A stretch of DNA of 64,000 nt from Acanthopleura granulata (GCA_016165875.1 JABBOT010000009.1:17664790-17728789); one strand, 5' to 3'. Numbered from the stretch's first letter, positions 1 through 14,462 are shown. Program-made: numbers and translations. The notes: generated by a model from the letters alone, not told the origin.

Positions 1-1173
1 CCCAGATTTGAAACACCTCGGTCGTAACCGGAAAATTTCTGTGCTTGGGCAACTTCTGTACCTCCTTGAGACCAGATGGTGTGTCAGTGCGTCTGGAAAA
101 TGCCTGCCTGATAACTGTACAACAGGCACTGCGCATGACACCAAACAGTGTTACACTATCACCATACTTTTCTTCTGTGGATCTGTACAATAGCCATTCT
201 AAAACATAACTAATACTAGTTCCTTCGTCAGGCCTAGGTTGAGATATCAACTCTAAGATATATACGAGCCATTTTGTTCTGACCGAATCTTTTCAGGGGT
301 CAAGTGGCAAGGCCATTCGATTAGGTTCAAACATCAGGTGATTTAAAATCATGTAGTGATTGGATACGTTGTCGTTGTCATACTACTGGGCTCCGACATG
401 TTGGGGCTACCTTGTGTAAATCACATTTATTTTCTTTCGCTGATATATCGTTCACCATTATTCAATGCACAATAGGGGAATTTCTAGTTCAAACTCTTTT
501 ATCGCCAAGGGTGAAAAAAAGCCTTACTGTACCATGTGACCCGTCAAAAATCTTAGACAATTATTTCTGATTGCATTTACTATAACATGGGCGTCTGAAA
601 AAAGTTATTTAGGCTGGATGAACAATAGGGAAAATAGAGGAGCTGGAAGTGTTTAATTTAAGAAGTTCCTCAACAAAGGAGAGGTCGTTTGAACCTCCCT
701 AACACAGTGAGACAGGTGATCCGTAAATTAAAGTGAACAAATTTGCCTGACATTTTTCAAAAGTCACATGACACAGTCGAACTCTTTTTTACTTTCTGTG
801 ACAAAAGAATTGAAACTCGAAACTCCCCGATTCTAGGGATACTGTGACGCCATGATTATGATTTTTTCATTGACAACATTCAAAAATGCTGTATCATTAC
901 ATGCCGCCACATTGCATTCTGTCTCATTGCTGCCACATTTTTTTATGACGAATATCTATGCGCCAATGTCTCTTAAGCGATTGCGAGTGCTATCTTAATC
1001 TCATCTATAGGAGTTCTCGCCAGAATTGCGATTGAACAATGAACACTATTCGTACTCTGTGGAAATCTCGCGACAGCCACGGGATTTTGCGAGCAGGACA
1101 AACAGGTTAGAGGGTCGCCTAGCTCTTATTTTACTCTGGATTTCCCGAATTCACCCACAATGATTTGCATGTA
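1..1173. other. No feature recognised
   Basis: AT-rich unique-looking sequence with frequent stops in all frames. No exon, RNA or repeat is supported. Confidence 0.6.
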
Positions 1174-1428
1174 TTTGATTTATTTATTTCACTGCAGTTT
1201 TACGCCATACCCAGATGTATTTCGCTTGTTCGTCAGTGGTCAGCGTTATAGTCGGAGAAAACCGGTCAGAACCCGGAGGATGCCTACCACCACCCGCAGG
1301 TTGATGGCAGAGAAAGAAAGTCAGCATGAGCTGGGCTTAATTCACTTCGACAGCATTGGTGAAAGGCCTCTAAGTCACTGTATTGCGTTGGCACGAGAAC
1401 AGCTCGGCCACGGAGGACCCCTCCAGCA
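1174..1428 (-). mobile_element. SINE-A, near full length
   Basis: SINE-A is the name used here for the commonest family. In element orientation it has a tRNA-like head (GGCCTCCGTGGCC... with B box GAGTTCAAGTCC), a body with TGGCCGCCGTCGTATAAGTG, then CGGCGTAAAACACCAATCAA and an (AAAT)n tail. This copy is diverged (TTTTACGCCATACCCAGATG at the tail side; CGGCCACGGAGGACCCC at the head). Confidence 0.8.
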
Positions 1429-2762
1429 TTGAATGGACAGCGAAAGATAAATGCCCCCTTTTCCTCCCAGGTATATGTGCACGAAGTACACGCTGCACTT
1501 TTTTGTCGGAATGTGTTGGTATATACACATGAGTAAAAAAAGTAAACAATAATCGAATGCTGCAACTATCGTCCATGAAAATTTAGTGTATACAGTGACG
1601 CCTGTCTTTAGAAAGCTGTGACCTAAGAGGGCTAACCATAGAGTCATTCTGCCACATGCATGTACTTGTGATGTGGATGTTATATGGGATGTACACTATC
1701 TGGGGGTTGCATTTACACCTGTTTCATACCCACTCTTGTCAGAGCGACCAAACCCTACAGATTGCGTAAAACAGCGATTAGGTGATAGGTGCAGTGCTTA
1801 TGTCGGGTTTCCGCCTCCAGTAATCGCAATTGTGGTTACATAAGTGAAATATTCCTGTAAAAAAATAGCTTATAACAGTGATCAGATGGCAGGCGAAGTC
1901 GTTTTGTTTGGTTTCCCCGTCAATAAACTCGTTCAGGTTCATATATATAAGTGAAACGTTCTTGACTATCGTACAAAACAGCAATGAAAATACCATGCGA
2001 GTGAACTGTGCTTCTCGCAACATTCATACTGTAACCCCGATATGTCAAATGTAAAAGGATTAAAAGTTATGCTGACAAAAGAAGCAAAGAGGCTTCAGAT
2101 TATCTTGATGGAAAAGTTATAAGCTCCGGGGAAATGGTATAAAATCCATTTAGAGAATTTTTTCAAGTCACTGCTTACACCTTATAAGGACTAAGGTATT
2201 TATAGTAAAAATTCCTAGAAAAATCCCTGAAGAAACCACCGATCCTTATTGACTGATTGATAGATTTATATTCTGGCAAGAAGCCGCGGTCGAGCCAAGA
2301 TAACTTCAATTCTTCATTATAAATAGCGCATATCTAGGGGACATTTCTGTGTAACATTTCTATATTTATCGTGGATTATCTTGGTTCATCGCTAACTGTT
2401 TCACGGGTTTTCGTAATCTCTGTGTAAACCTGAATAACACCACCAAAACTTTAATCACTAAACCTGTAAATTCCTCTAATATTCGGACTTTAAGGCTATG
2501 AGATTCGTCATGGGGGATTATCTGGGTGTCGTTTAGTGCATCAACCAAGACATAGTTGTGCTCTCTCTCTTTCTCAGCTCCAAGGCTGAACGGAAATGGT
2601 GCAACTTTTGCTGATTATCATGGACCAGCTTTTCAGAGGTGTGTTAAAAGTCAAACAGGGCTCAAATCTTTATATTCCTCTCATTCTGAAACACAGTAAA
2701 TTACAGTTCAGTCTGGATTGAAGGTAATAACGGACCTAAGTTTCATATAATACAAATTAGAT
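1429..2762. other. No feature recognised
   Basis: Short unrelated open frames only. No splice-bounded coding segment was seen. Confidence 0.55.
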
Positions 2763-3115
2763 AGCTTAAGTGGCCAAGTGGTAAGAGTGTCCCCTACGAA
2801 GATGGGACATCCGGGATCATTCTCCGGTATAGGGTCTTACCATAGGCTTTAGAAATGGTTCTTGTTGCTGATTAGCTTGGTGCTCAGCACTGAGCTATTA
2901 GAAGAAGGAGACAGGACTGGTCAGTCGGGTGTCAGTATAGTGTGACTGGGTGGCGTGTCATGTCTGGTGTATTCGGCATGGTGCTCCAGTGACGGTAGCA
3001 CTTTGGCGGCATGGACTCGCCCTGTTACAAGGGGACACAGCGTATGTACACTCTAAGGACTCCTCATCGTCATGTATGACTGGGAAATTGTTGAGGATAC
3101 ATACATACGTACACC
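2763..3115 (+). mobile_element. SINE-B, near full length
   Basis: SINE-B is a second tRNA-headed family. Its head is AAGTGGCCAAGTGGTAAGAG with B-box-like CCGGGATCATTCTCCGG. The body contains GTCAGTATAGTGTGACTGGG, GGCGTGTCATGTCTGGTGTA and TTCGGCATGGTG. The tail holds CTAAGGACTCCTCATCGTCA. Confidence 0.72.
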
Positions 3116-5889
3116 CCTCCCCACCCGTGCCACACACACTTACATTCCCAGTACTCTTTTGAACAGCTAGAACAAGAACATTAGAGTTGATATATACAAG
3201 TAAAACCGGAGGTTTCCTCTGTGAATCTTGCTTAGCTTCAAAACTGCTTACATTTCCGCAGACAGTTTTCTGAATTTCTCTTCCGTTTTCTGTATGCATT
3301 ACAATAAACATAGCTTTATGGATTCCAGATAGGCCGATTGAACCAGGCTTACACCAGCTTTAACACACTCGGGTTTAATTCTGTTGAATATTTCACGTTT
3401 TTACGGGTATGGACACAAGCGAATGTTTCTTCGGCGAGGTTCTCCTTTACAATAAGCCTTCATGTATGTATGACGACGTCAAAACGAAGATCACCCGTTC
3501 TGTTCAAATTATATATACTTGGTTTCTTCAAGGCATATCGTCCTAAGTCTATTTAGCCATGTGAATTGTTGCATTGCCTACAGCAGTTTGCACTCATGCA
3601 CCCCCAACCTGTCTGGCAGCTTAATTGGGCAGATGGCAGTGAAATATAGGGTCTGAAGTGTATATATGATGCAAAAGATTGTTACGTAGTTCTCGCCAAG
3701 TACAAGTACACCATTACCCCCCACAAACACCCCCACCCTACCCTCTAAAAACAACGTTGTTTCATATGTCCCAAGATGTTTGCTGCATCGCCATGAAATT
3801 TTGGCTTCCATTATCTCAGTAATAAAATCGAGACGATGACGTGTTAAGGATTGTGTTGTATAATATTTTGTACACGAAAGAGGGTGTGCAATCTTGAACA
3901 ATCTGACCATTGTTGCGCTGCATGCTCATGTGCCATATAAACCGAATAACCTTTAAAAACACACGCTTTATACTTGTTTCGTTTCCGCTTATCCTGGGTT
4001 TATGGCTCGCCTTTGCCGAGTGTAGGTAAGTCGTCCGCGTTTCCCGAGTGCTATATTCGTCTTTACCTCACTTTTTTTTGTAACAATTGTTGTTATGTGA
4101 TCCACCACGCGTGTATCTTCAGCGCTCTAAAATGCACCGACACAGAAGAAAAAATTGTTGATGTGACCATCAAGAGATTTCACCTAGAAACATAATGTAA
4201 GAAAACATAATGTTTTATAGCTTAAAATTCAGATGCTTTTCTGTAGTTCATACCTAGTTAAAAAAAATTGGTGTCGATGTGATAAATATGAATATATTTT
4301 GTGTACTTTCTTAACAAATAAGGTATTAATTTTATTTAAGACCACAAGTTTAGGTTGTATGTTCATCTAATCACGAAATCTAATAAACTCAGCTCCAGAC
4401 TGAGAGGGTGGTCACAAGATGACATGTCAAAGATTTAAACAGTTTAAATTAAATTCAGTATATTTCGTTTGTTACACAATTTATTGTCATGCCGTGAGGT
4501 GCACTGCCCAGGGCGTACAGGAGCCATTTTACCTAGGGTCGTTTTTATGTTAGGTGCCACTGAAGCCATCCTGGTGACGTATCTTAAAATCGGTGCTGAA
4601 ATTTATATATTTTTAGCTCTGTTTCGGTGCAGAGTAAAATCCGACATGTACCAAATGACCTCATCTACACACTATAACTTGTGAGAGGGTACAGTTTTCT
4701 TTCTGTCACTCAGTGTCAACGTTAGATACTTCCCCATATGGCTTGGCGTGTCTTCGTGGTGTATGGCGACACCATGGCCTAACCATTGTTATCATCTGCT
4801 ATCTTCTGTTTCGCGCACGGTTTTATAGTTCAGCATATGACTCCATACCATAAACAGGGGAGTATTTCATAGGGAAGTCCAAGTTAAAATTTAAATGTAT
4901 GTTTTGATTCATGTTTTTAATGGTTGTTCACTTACTCTTACCGTACCACAAGGAACTTATATATATGTATATATTGACTGTGGATCATTCAGAGAAGAAA
5001 CAAAATATTTTGTTTTAACTGCGTGCGCCTGTAAATGTAGATATTGTAACAAATGCTGGGCGTTCGCGGTGAAAATAGCAAGACTGATTTCCAAAACGAT
5101 GTTCAACTCAGCACTAAAAAGACTGATATTGTAAGACTCATACGATATATGTACATCAGATTCATTGGTTACCAGTTTCAACGTATACCGACAAAAAGAT
5201 GTTCATGCTGAATGCATGCTTATTCATGTATCCCCCACTCGAAACGGGTGAGCAATTGGCTCCTGGAAATATTGATTCAGTGGCCACTGTGACTGGAACA
5301 ATCAATCTGTCAAAACTATTATTTTATTAATCTTTGCATTGTGCAGCGCAAAATGAAATTGCATTGGCAAAGTCGGTGACGGTATTTCGCTGTGTCCAGA
5401 TAATCAAAGACGGACTCCATTATCTTCAGGGACACAAATGTATATCAAGCCATAGAGTTTCTGATTATAGGAAGCCCTTTGCTCAGTGTCAGATGCCATG
5501 TAGCCCATTTCACTGCTGCTTTGATTGATCCAGTAAAGAAACTGGAACCCACGACCCAGGATCATAGCAGAGCGGACCGACAGGAATGCAGTGCTCAACG
5601 GTCGGACGGTCAGTGGCGGTGAGTCATTTTGCACCATTCCGGGTTCATTGATCATATGGCGCTGGTACAAACGGTGCCTCAGGGGGTAATTTCTAAGAAA
5701 GGCAATATTGATTCAAAGGTGCTGGTCGCAACGGTCCTTCAAAACTGCTCTACATATCGGTGCATCGTCTACGCACATTGAGGAGTATTCACCAGTTATA
5801 TAGGAGTCCGTTGCTAAAATCCACAACATGTTTCAATGACTGGATGCAGTGGAGATTCGCGCGAATATTGGCCAAGATGATGTTCATGC
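3116..5889. other. No feature recognised
   Basis: AT-rich spacer. The open frames are short, lack family resemblance and have no paired splice sites. Confidence 0.5.
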
Positions 5890-6112
5890 AGAAGTTCAGC
5901 CGCACTGCGTTGGTAGAGTAGTTAGACAGTAAACAGACCACCCGAGTTCAAATCCTGACCTAGTTATAACTAGGACTACAAATCCTCCTAACTGAAAGCC
6001 GCAGCCGAAACAGCAAAGGCTGGATTCGAAGACTCGACCTGGCCCAGTGTTTGATACTTGAGGCAATCCAGCTAGCGCCGCTATATACGACGCAGAAAAT
6101 GTTAATGTATAA
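5890..6112 (+). mobile_element. tRNA-headed repeat
   Basis: TGCGTTGGTAGAGTAGTTAG (A-box-like) and CCGAGTTCAAATCCTGACC (B-box-like) form a 60-base tRNA-like head. The following sequence lacks the known tails, so family membership is unclear. Confidence 0.4.
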
Positions 6113-6464
6113 CGTTTAGAGAGCCGCAGAAGTGGCAATGTTGCCGTTATGTCAACGTCCAATAGTTCCTTTAATATTATGCAGATAACATAATTATAAT
6201 GGACAATCAATTTTTCATTTAAGCCGTCCCTGAATGAGCACAGATGATTCCACGGTTGATTAAATTATAATATTTACCTGAGCTGGTCTACAAAGAGATA
6301 AGAGAGATGCTCCTGTTAATAGTTTTTAAAATAATTAACAATTTTAAGTCATTAAATTAGCTGATTGAATGCGACAATATATAATGCATTGGGGTATATG
6401 CCTTCTGCCCAGCATCACGCCAATGCAAATCTTGTTTATCATATATGAAACATTCGACTATAGG

Positions 6465-6466
<2 letters not shown>

Positions 6467-6529
<63 letters not shown>
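6467..6529. repeat. (AT)n microsatellite
   Basis: An uninterrupted AT run of about 62 bases. Shorter AT runs occur at 7207-7231 and around 8518-8565. Confidence 0.97.
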
Positions 6530-6530
<1 letters not shown>

Positions 6531-7321
6531 TGTAAGCCTACATTTCCTGTGATATTACTTTACTCCATTATGTCTCTAAATTCGCTTGCGTGCGTTCGGC
6601 CTAGAAACTAAGGTTATTAGGACAGCTTTTCACAAAGAGCTCACCCGGTGGGAAGTTAGATCATTGCAAGGTTACAAAGACAGAACAGACCATTAATTGC
6701 ATGGCCTTTTAAATGGAAGGGTCACCCGATGGGAATTATACACCAAGTGGTTCACTGGCAGCACAAACAGCCATGACACGAACCACATTTCACATTATGA
6801 TGTAACTCCACGCCCGAGAACAAGGGAAACCGTCGCATGTGGTCCGAAGTGGAAGGCCTCAAAATGCCAAACAAAGATGTGTAATTGATGGACTGTGTAA
6901 TCATAATTCAGGAAGTCATGGCGTCAAATTGTCAAAGATCGCAGGTCGATGAACAAACGTAGCACTACTACAACAGGGCCGATCAACGGTTCATGTTGAT
7001 TACAGTGGCCCAAACGGGCCATTTCATTTCTTCCAGGCTATGTGATTTTTTTCTTTGGTTTCCAACAGCACTATTTCCACCCAAATATTCTCATTCAAAG
7101 GCATGTGGAGACCTACATCTCCATTCAGGTGGTAACCAAACCAAAAGTTACTAAGTGAATAAAAATGTCACACATAGGCCAATAAAACATATTAATGTTA
7201 AAAGGCCATATATATATATATATATATATACAATATTCTATACATATATACTGAAGCTAATGAACTGTTTACTTCAGTATCCTAGAAACGTCTCTAAATT
7301 ATGTGAGTGTTTTCTCTGCAT

Positions 7322-7783
7322 ACATGTGTTAAATGTGATGACAACAAAGCATTTTGATTAATTCTAGACCAGTGATGTCTAATAAATTGCATTTAACATC
7401 ATTGCAAATTATTTTACCTAATTCTGCCTAACTTATGGTGATAGAGGGGACGTGTAAGTCCTTACTCCTAAGAACTTACATTAACATTAAGAATAAAACC
7501 ATAACAGGGGTAAACAAGAAGCCGGATTTCACCGGTAACGGGTGACCATTTGCCAACTACCACACTATCGTCGCTGCGATGATTTTAGTCTCTTGTCAGT
7601 TTACTTCAGTTAGGGTTTTATTCTAACTGTTCATAAAAGTGGTTAAGAAGTAACAACTTACATGCCCCCTAACACGCCATGACAAGCAGAGTTGGGTAAA
7701 AAAATGGATTGACGGTAAATGCAATAAACTAGCTGATCTAGAATTACTCAAAATGCTGTGTTGTCATCACATTTAGCATATGT
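7322..7783. mobile_element. Palindromic non-autonomous element with arms of about 175 bp
   Basis: The left arm (7322-7500) and right arm (7613-7783) are reverse complements. Both begin ACATRTGYTAAATGTGATGA, continue with CAACAAAGCATTTTGA, and end near GAATAAAACC at the loop. The loop holds ACCGGTAACGGGTGACC and TTTGCCAACT. No transposase frame is present. Related pieces occur near 12551 and 33620. Confidence 0.75.
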
Positions 7784-9149
7784 GATGTACACAATAACAT
7801 GAAAACAACGAAGACCGGCATGGTCACGCTCTTCACGTATTCCATTACTAACGTAAAAACAACACTGTCACGACCAGCACAGGTAGGAGAGAGTAAAATG
7901 TTCATAGCTGTATTCACAGTTCAACCGCCTATATTCAGTGGCATGCTTTACTTCTCTGCAGACAACGCTGTTTACCTCGCCGATCCAAGTTGGCAGTAAA
8001 TGTAAAAGTTTCTCAACGTTTGGAGTCGCGCATGAATCTGTGTGCCTACCTTCACGACAAGTTATTGCCAGGCATGCTGTTTAGGGTATATGTCAACATT
8101 TTCATTTGATTATTAATGCTTCCACTCGAAAGTTGACTATTGTTATTTTTTTAGTTTTTGGCGGTAGATAATTTCCTGAAAGAATGTTTTTTATCTTCCA
8201 TCTAGAGTGAAGTAAATGTATTCAAAATGAGAATTAATGATACAATGGCTGATGAACGGTAGATAAATAACCGTGCAAGAGTGTACGTACCAGCCATGTT
8301 CAGTTGACTGTGCACCATAAAAGCACACTCATTCAGTAACTACAACTTTCTGTTCTCAAATAAAACATAGTACTATGTAATTATCTGATTAAACAACTAC
8401 ATATCAAATTTTATTTCTCCGAGAAGTTTAGACTTTTAGCTATTTTATAAAAAAAAATTGTTTAGCCACCGACAATCACTGTATAGCCGGTGATCAAAAC
8501 GATGAAATAAACGAAACTATATATATGTATATATGCCCATACACATATATGTATATATATATATAACATGAGCTAAAGCAAGAAAACGTTGTTAGCATCT
8601 CACACATTAAAACTAATTTCAGGAGAGCCGGGAGAAACTTTGACACTATTATCACTTTGGTATAATGGGATTATTTACGAAAATAGAATAAGTCACAAGA
8701 CACATTTTAGCTGTTTTGGATTTTCAGGCCAGTCGGCTGTCTATGAGCCTTAGCCTGGTCTATAATTAACGAATATCTGTGTTCCACAACGCTCCTGGGA
8801 TCCGGCTGAAGGCAGTAATAGTCAATTTAAGGCGCTTTTCAGGTCGTAAACACGTCGTGATCCTGTATTAGTGGCACAAAGCCTCAGTTAAACCGGGTTC
8901 CCCTGATGGCTGGACGGTTATCACGCTGGTACCCTGTGAATGTCATGGCCACGACGGCTTACAGATCACCGAGATTGCACAACTCCTTGTGGCAAGCCGC
9001 ATTGACACAGCTTCGTGTGGCGTCTGCTTATCTCATTGTTTTCTTACTTCGTAGGCTGTACATTGTGCTACCATTATAAAGTGTTGACGTGAATTCTCCT
9101 GATGTTCGAGAGGATTGTTCGGTATGGTTCCGAAGTCACGAAGTGTCAC
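7784..9149. other. Spacer with AT-rich stretch
   Basis: Contains only an interrupted ATATAT/TATATG tract at about 8518-8565. No genes were seen. Confidence 0.5.
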
Positions 9150-9470
9150 GACGATACAAAACACCCCCTCAGTGAAGAAGGCAATACGTGTAACTACTGT
9201 ACAACTGTACCAAACACTCTCTCAATCAACAAGACAATACGTGTGACTACTGTACCACGGTGTCAAACACCCTGTCCATAAACAAGACAATACGTGTGAC
9301 TACTGTCCCACGGTACCAACCACCCTACCAATCAACAAGACAATATGTGTGACAACGTTAGTAAACAACTTCTCAATCAACAATATATGTCCACTGTACA
9401 ACAATACCCAAAGCCACCTCCCACTTCACAACGGTACCAACCAATTTGTTACTCAACAAGATGATATATA
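9150..9470 (+). repeat. 53-bp minisatellite
   Basis: AATACGTGTGACTACTGTAC recurs at 9183, 9236 and 9289 (53-bp spacing). The rest of the unit is ACGGTACCAAACACCCT and CAATCAACAAGAC. Later units decay towards 9470. Confidence 0.85.
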
Positions 9471-12400
9471 AGATTGCAATGGAATAAAGTTACAGTTTGT
9501 TTTACTGATTAATGAAGTTGTTTATTTGTTGTGAGACATCATTAAGCACTTTTCACTAATACGCTGGCGGTAAGTTTTATGGTTGCAGGAAAGCGGAGTG
9601 CCCGCGATACAGACCACCAACCTTTGGCAAGTTACTGACTGATTTTCCCACCTATAACCTACAGGTGTGCGCACCATATTGGTGAATGGCAGCTGGTCAT
9701 AAACAAACCTTACGGACTGGGTAAATGGCCGCGCAATTAGCTGAAGTTTAAGGTTAGTTTATTTCCTCCGTTCACACCGGAAGACACGAGAGGTTTAACT
9801 GAGGGCATGCCCCGAAGGAGAGCCGAGCAATAATTATCTATCAACCAGTGCTTCAGCTTTAAAGTAGATGTACATACCTCTGGAAATCAGTGGCCTTTCG
9901 TATTAAATTAACCCTCGCCTAATTTTCTTCCTTTCTCTGGTTAGATATATGTACTGTGTAATTAGAGATACAAAATAAGTGAGACTTTGGGGCACTCGTT
10001 AACTCATTAACCCTAAAGACTTGCACTGGCCCGTGCCGAAGAACAGTTGACGATGGAGATCAAGTCCTTAGATTTCGGTCAAGTATACCTACTATTCTGT
10101 AAGGAATGTCACATATGTCAAAGATTCTTGAGTGCGATATTTGATAAAAATCAAATATACAGGTAAACGTGTAAATAAAAAAGTCGTCTGGTGTGAACAT
10201 TTTGTGTAATTCTCTTAAAATGAGGAGTTTACGTGGAAATAGCTCACACTTCCTTGTTCACGCTCAGTGCTTACAAGAGCTTGTGTACGGGACAGAAATG
10301 ATAAGGGACTAAGTTAACACAACACCACTTTTCAACTGGGCGTTTTTAATATAAGTTGTTAATTTTTTGCGGACTGCCACCGATTTTAGACAATAAAAGC
10401 ATCCCACAAAATGGCACAACCAAGCTACAGGTTAAACGCCCCCTAGGCATTAAAGTAATTTCCCATTTACAAATCCCCTTTTTTACATCAGTGATGATGG
10501 TTAGTTAAGTGTTTTGCGGTTTCGAGGGAAACGTTGTTTCAGTTTCAAGAAAACCCCATTCATATAGGCAAGGTCATACAGGTCGGTGTTCTAAAGTTTA
10601 ATCCATCATTCGTCTCTACCTGCAAAATGAAAAAAACAATATACCAAGTAAATCTTCATAACCGGTCCTGTCCGGGTTATGTACCTTAAGGGTTTTGCAC
10701 TGACCCACCGACGCTTAAAGGTCAAGACTTTGACCGCTAGGCCATTTGATAGGCGACCAGATATTCGAGAAATTCGAGTCCTCCATAAATTTGTGACAAA
10801 AAGTTTTTAAGCATAATTAAGTTTTAAACTTAATTGTAATGCAATTTAAACGGGAAAAAATGAACTAACACCCTTTATAATATAAACTGTGTTCTTTCTT
10901 CCATTTTTTAAAGAATTTCACCGCACAAATGCAAGTAGCTTGTACATTGGTGTTAATTCGTTCAAGGATAGATAATGTTTCAACTGACCTGCGCAATATC
11001 CCTGAGCGTTTTTACAAACATTTCCCATTTTATGTATAACAAAGTAACCGCCACTGCCCTGAGGCCAAACAAAATCTGCTTTTTTGTTTTGTCTTCTTGT
11101 AGGAAGGTACTCAGAATTAACTGGCTTCAAACAGGGCGTGAAATTTCTTCTACATGTTCTGTAGTGGCCCAAGTAATGCACTCGCATTATGCTGAGGCAG
11201 ATTTATGCTTAAATGTCAACATTTCTAACCTTTAACATAACAACAACAACATGTTCATTGTTATATGAAATATCAGTGCCAATATCTTAAAACCTGTATT
11301 TAATTGATTATGCAACGTTTCTTGTTAATATTTATGTAGTGCGAAGCGTATTGTGTAGGCGTTGGTGAGACAAACGACACCTATCAAATATTAATTTGAA
11401 GACAAAATGGTGCCAGCTTACATCATGTTCTGGCCATTTTGGGAAGTATTCAATTACTATCACGTGGGAAAGTTTTGACCTAACATTTTGAATGCTTTCT
11501 GTCTACACGTTTGCCGCCAGTGCCAAAGAAAAGATTTATGCACCACAACACTGTATGCCAGACAGCAACACGGAAAAATGCTCTAGCGGCTGCAATAATG
11601 GCGTCTGCAAAAACACTGGTCCAGTAGGTGTATAGATCGTGTTTGGCACTGAAGAAAGGAGCTACACAGCGCATTGCGAGGGATATCATGAATAAAAAAA
11701 ACGTAGGTTATAGTGCAAAGGAGCAACAATTGCCATTTTATCTATATAGCTTGAGGATAAGAAGTAAAATTCTGATTACATCTTAATTCACATTTTGCTA
11801 ATTTGTCTCTCCGTCTCAGTGCAATGATAGATAAATGACCTTTGACCTTATCAGCGTCAATTGGTTCTTACTCAATTGCGCCCTCTGGCGGTCGTTTTAA
11901 AATGCAAATCGATTCACATCCCTTGAGAACGGTTGTGATAAATTGTTTGATAACTCATGGCTGTCAAACTGTGCCCTACAGATTACGACGATTAGACTAC
12001 ACCATCTGACCAGTTGTCCGATCAGCTCATCAATATTCGATTAATATATTTTCTACACGGTGGTCATTTCAGGCCATACTGTACCCCATGACTGGGGGTC
12101 AGTTAAGCTATCCTTGTGTTTTACCGTGTTTGATGACCATATGATTTATGCGTGTATGAAAAAAACATTGTATGTTGTTGTTGTTTTGACTGAAGGCGTA
12201 ACAACGGTAATTTAAAAGTAATTTAACATGAGTTTAGTGAGCAGAAGCGAAAGTCCGGTTAAAATATAACAAAAGTAAAAAATGGATAACGTGATTGTGA
12301 TTATAATGTCATTAAACGCTCCTTTACAAACCGCATAACATAATTAAAAGTTCTCTTGAAAATGGACGTTGCGGGATTAAAACAACATAACTGTTACCTA

Positions 12401-12550
12401 TTTTTATGTAACTGGTAAGGTTGAAGAAAACTACATTCTTGTTCAACTCTTAAGGGCTGTATGTGGGCAGAGTGTGCACGGTTATTGAATTATACTTCAA
12501 CATAAAAGACTACAGCACAGAGAGTGAAAACAGAGGAGTGACGACAGTGA
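9471..12550. other. No gene recognised
   Basis: A long AT-rich spacer. A weak tRNA-like stretch near 10680-10760 on the minus strand (GGCCTAGCGGTCAAAGTC) may be another decayed SINE head. Confidence 0.45.
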
Positions 12551-12590
12551 TAGTTGGCGGATGGTGACACGTAACCAGTGAATTACGGCG
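12551..12590. mobile_element. Fragment of the palindromic element loop
   Basis: AGTTGGCGGATGGTGACACG followed by TAACCAGTGAA matches the loop core of the elements at 7.5 and 33.6 kb. Only this short piece is recognisable. Confidence 0.4.
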
Positions 12591-12974
12591 TCCTGCACAC
12601 ATGGATAGTAAGCAGTTTGAGACATTTGTCAATAAAAACAAAACATAATGCACTCATTCTTGAAAGTTTTTCATCTGATCAAATCGTATGCTGTCAAAAA
12701 CGCCAGGTCGGTATTTATTTGACGATTGCACTTATATTTTGTTGATTCCACTAAGCCTTCTTGGTGTGCATATATAAGTCACACGTGGGAAAGCTCGCCA
12801 GAAGTTATCCAAAGCCCGGACATGCAGAAAGTGTTCTCGTATGCAGCGTTATACAACAACCAAACAGATAAAGTAACTAACTAATAAGTAAAGCACTGTG
12901 AAATAAAACACAGATGAAAGACAGCAAAGCGTTAGAAAGAAGACTTTAACAAACAAAAAGTTCAAGTAACAAGT

Positions 12975-13135
12975 ACTGGAGGGAGGAAATAGAGCACAGC
13001 CCGGAGGAAACCTTCGGCAATCCACAAGTTGCTTGCGGACCTTCTCCCTTGCGGACGACAGGAGAGCAAGCCAGACCTGGACTTCAACTCACCGCAATAG
13101 CATTGGTGAGAGGCTCATGGCTCAATACGCTGCGT
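12975..13135 (-). mobile_element. SINE-A, head and mid fragment
   Basis: GCCCGGAGGAAACCTTCGGC through CTTCAACTCACCGCAATAGC. It lacks the (AAAT)n end. Confidence 0.7.
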
Positions 13136-14462
13136 TAAACTCCATTATGTAGTTGACAGAGTAAATGCCATATATGTATTTTATACCCAAGTAGCATACT
13201 TTGCAATAACTATACACTATATATATATGCACTAAGTTCATCTTATATACACCACACGGCTAAACATTAAATTCAAGCCATAGGTTAAAGATAAAATAAC
13301 ATTCTTCTTGTTTCATACGTTAGTTTAATTCAATGCATTATCCGTGGGTATAAAGGCGTTCTTCTCAGCTAAACCATGCATGTGTGATAAGCCGTTGCGA
13401 ATGAAGTGTATACCAATGACGTCATTCGCCACCTAGCGGTGACCTATTCTTTTTTAACTGTCTTTTCCGACATTCTGCATAAGTCCTGATGAATAAATTA
13501 ACGACTTATTTACGACTTCATATCATTATATCTTACAAATTACCATTTTTGTAATATTTTCCCCTCAGGTGGTCCGATGAAGGAAAACGGACTTAAAACC
13601 ACTACAATGTGGCTTCATTTCATTAAGGACCACTTTGACTGCATATTAAATCGCCTTGATACATTCGAGGGTGTATTTGGCAAGGGCAAGTATCAAAACA
13701 AACAGCGTATAATTTTTAAAAGGCCGATCAAAATTGCAAATGATCTAATGATTTTGTTGAATGGAAAACAAAAATAATAGGGCTCTTGTTCAGCAACTTT
13801 TTTGCAGACGACAAGACCTTTCAATCACGTGTCATGCCGGGCGGAACGACCTGGCTACAACGCAGTCCTGTAAGCAAACTTGCCTGCGCAGCCTTTCTAG
13901 CTTGGTCGATAAACAGTCTTATTTTTATACCCCTTTGTTTATTCTTGGTCAACTCTCGTTCCTTTTATTGCCGTCAGTTGTATTTTTAAACACGCTGCCT
14001 TTCATTCTTGTAGTTTTTGTCCAGATATACTAGTACCAGACGCCTGATTTTTTTTTTCTTTTCTTTTTTTTTTCAATCTACATTTTCAAACCCTTGTTGT
14101 AGGCTACACAAGTATAGGATTTTGGCGGACATGGGCTGTAAGTACGAGACACGGTTCGGTAAATCTCCATAAATCTCCTGTCCATACATACTTGCATTTA
14201 CTATTGGTGATCAGTTAATAGAGCTCTAGCCTGCAAAGTCTCAATCCACACCCAACTGTTCGAACAAATGGTCACAACAAAACCAACAATAGTTCCACGT
14301 GGACTTTGACACCATACCGTAATGGGAAATGTACCATCAATAATCCATGCAAAACGACTTGAAAACAACGATGGAGACAACACGTCCACGTAAATTTAAA
14401 AGACATGTATCATTATGTCATAACTTGGCTATACTGGTAAACCCCACAACTATATATAGGTG
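13136..14462. other. No gene recognised
   Basis: Contains a T-rich run at 14048-14074. Open frames of 62-90 codons at 13577-14033 have no recognisable family and no conserved motif. Confidence 0.45.

Noticed and set aside
6369..6611. 80-codon frame with poly-Ile/Tyr
   Set aside because: It is the translation of an (AT)n microsatellite.
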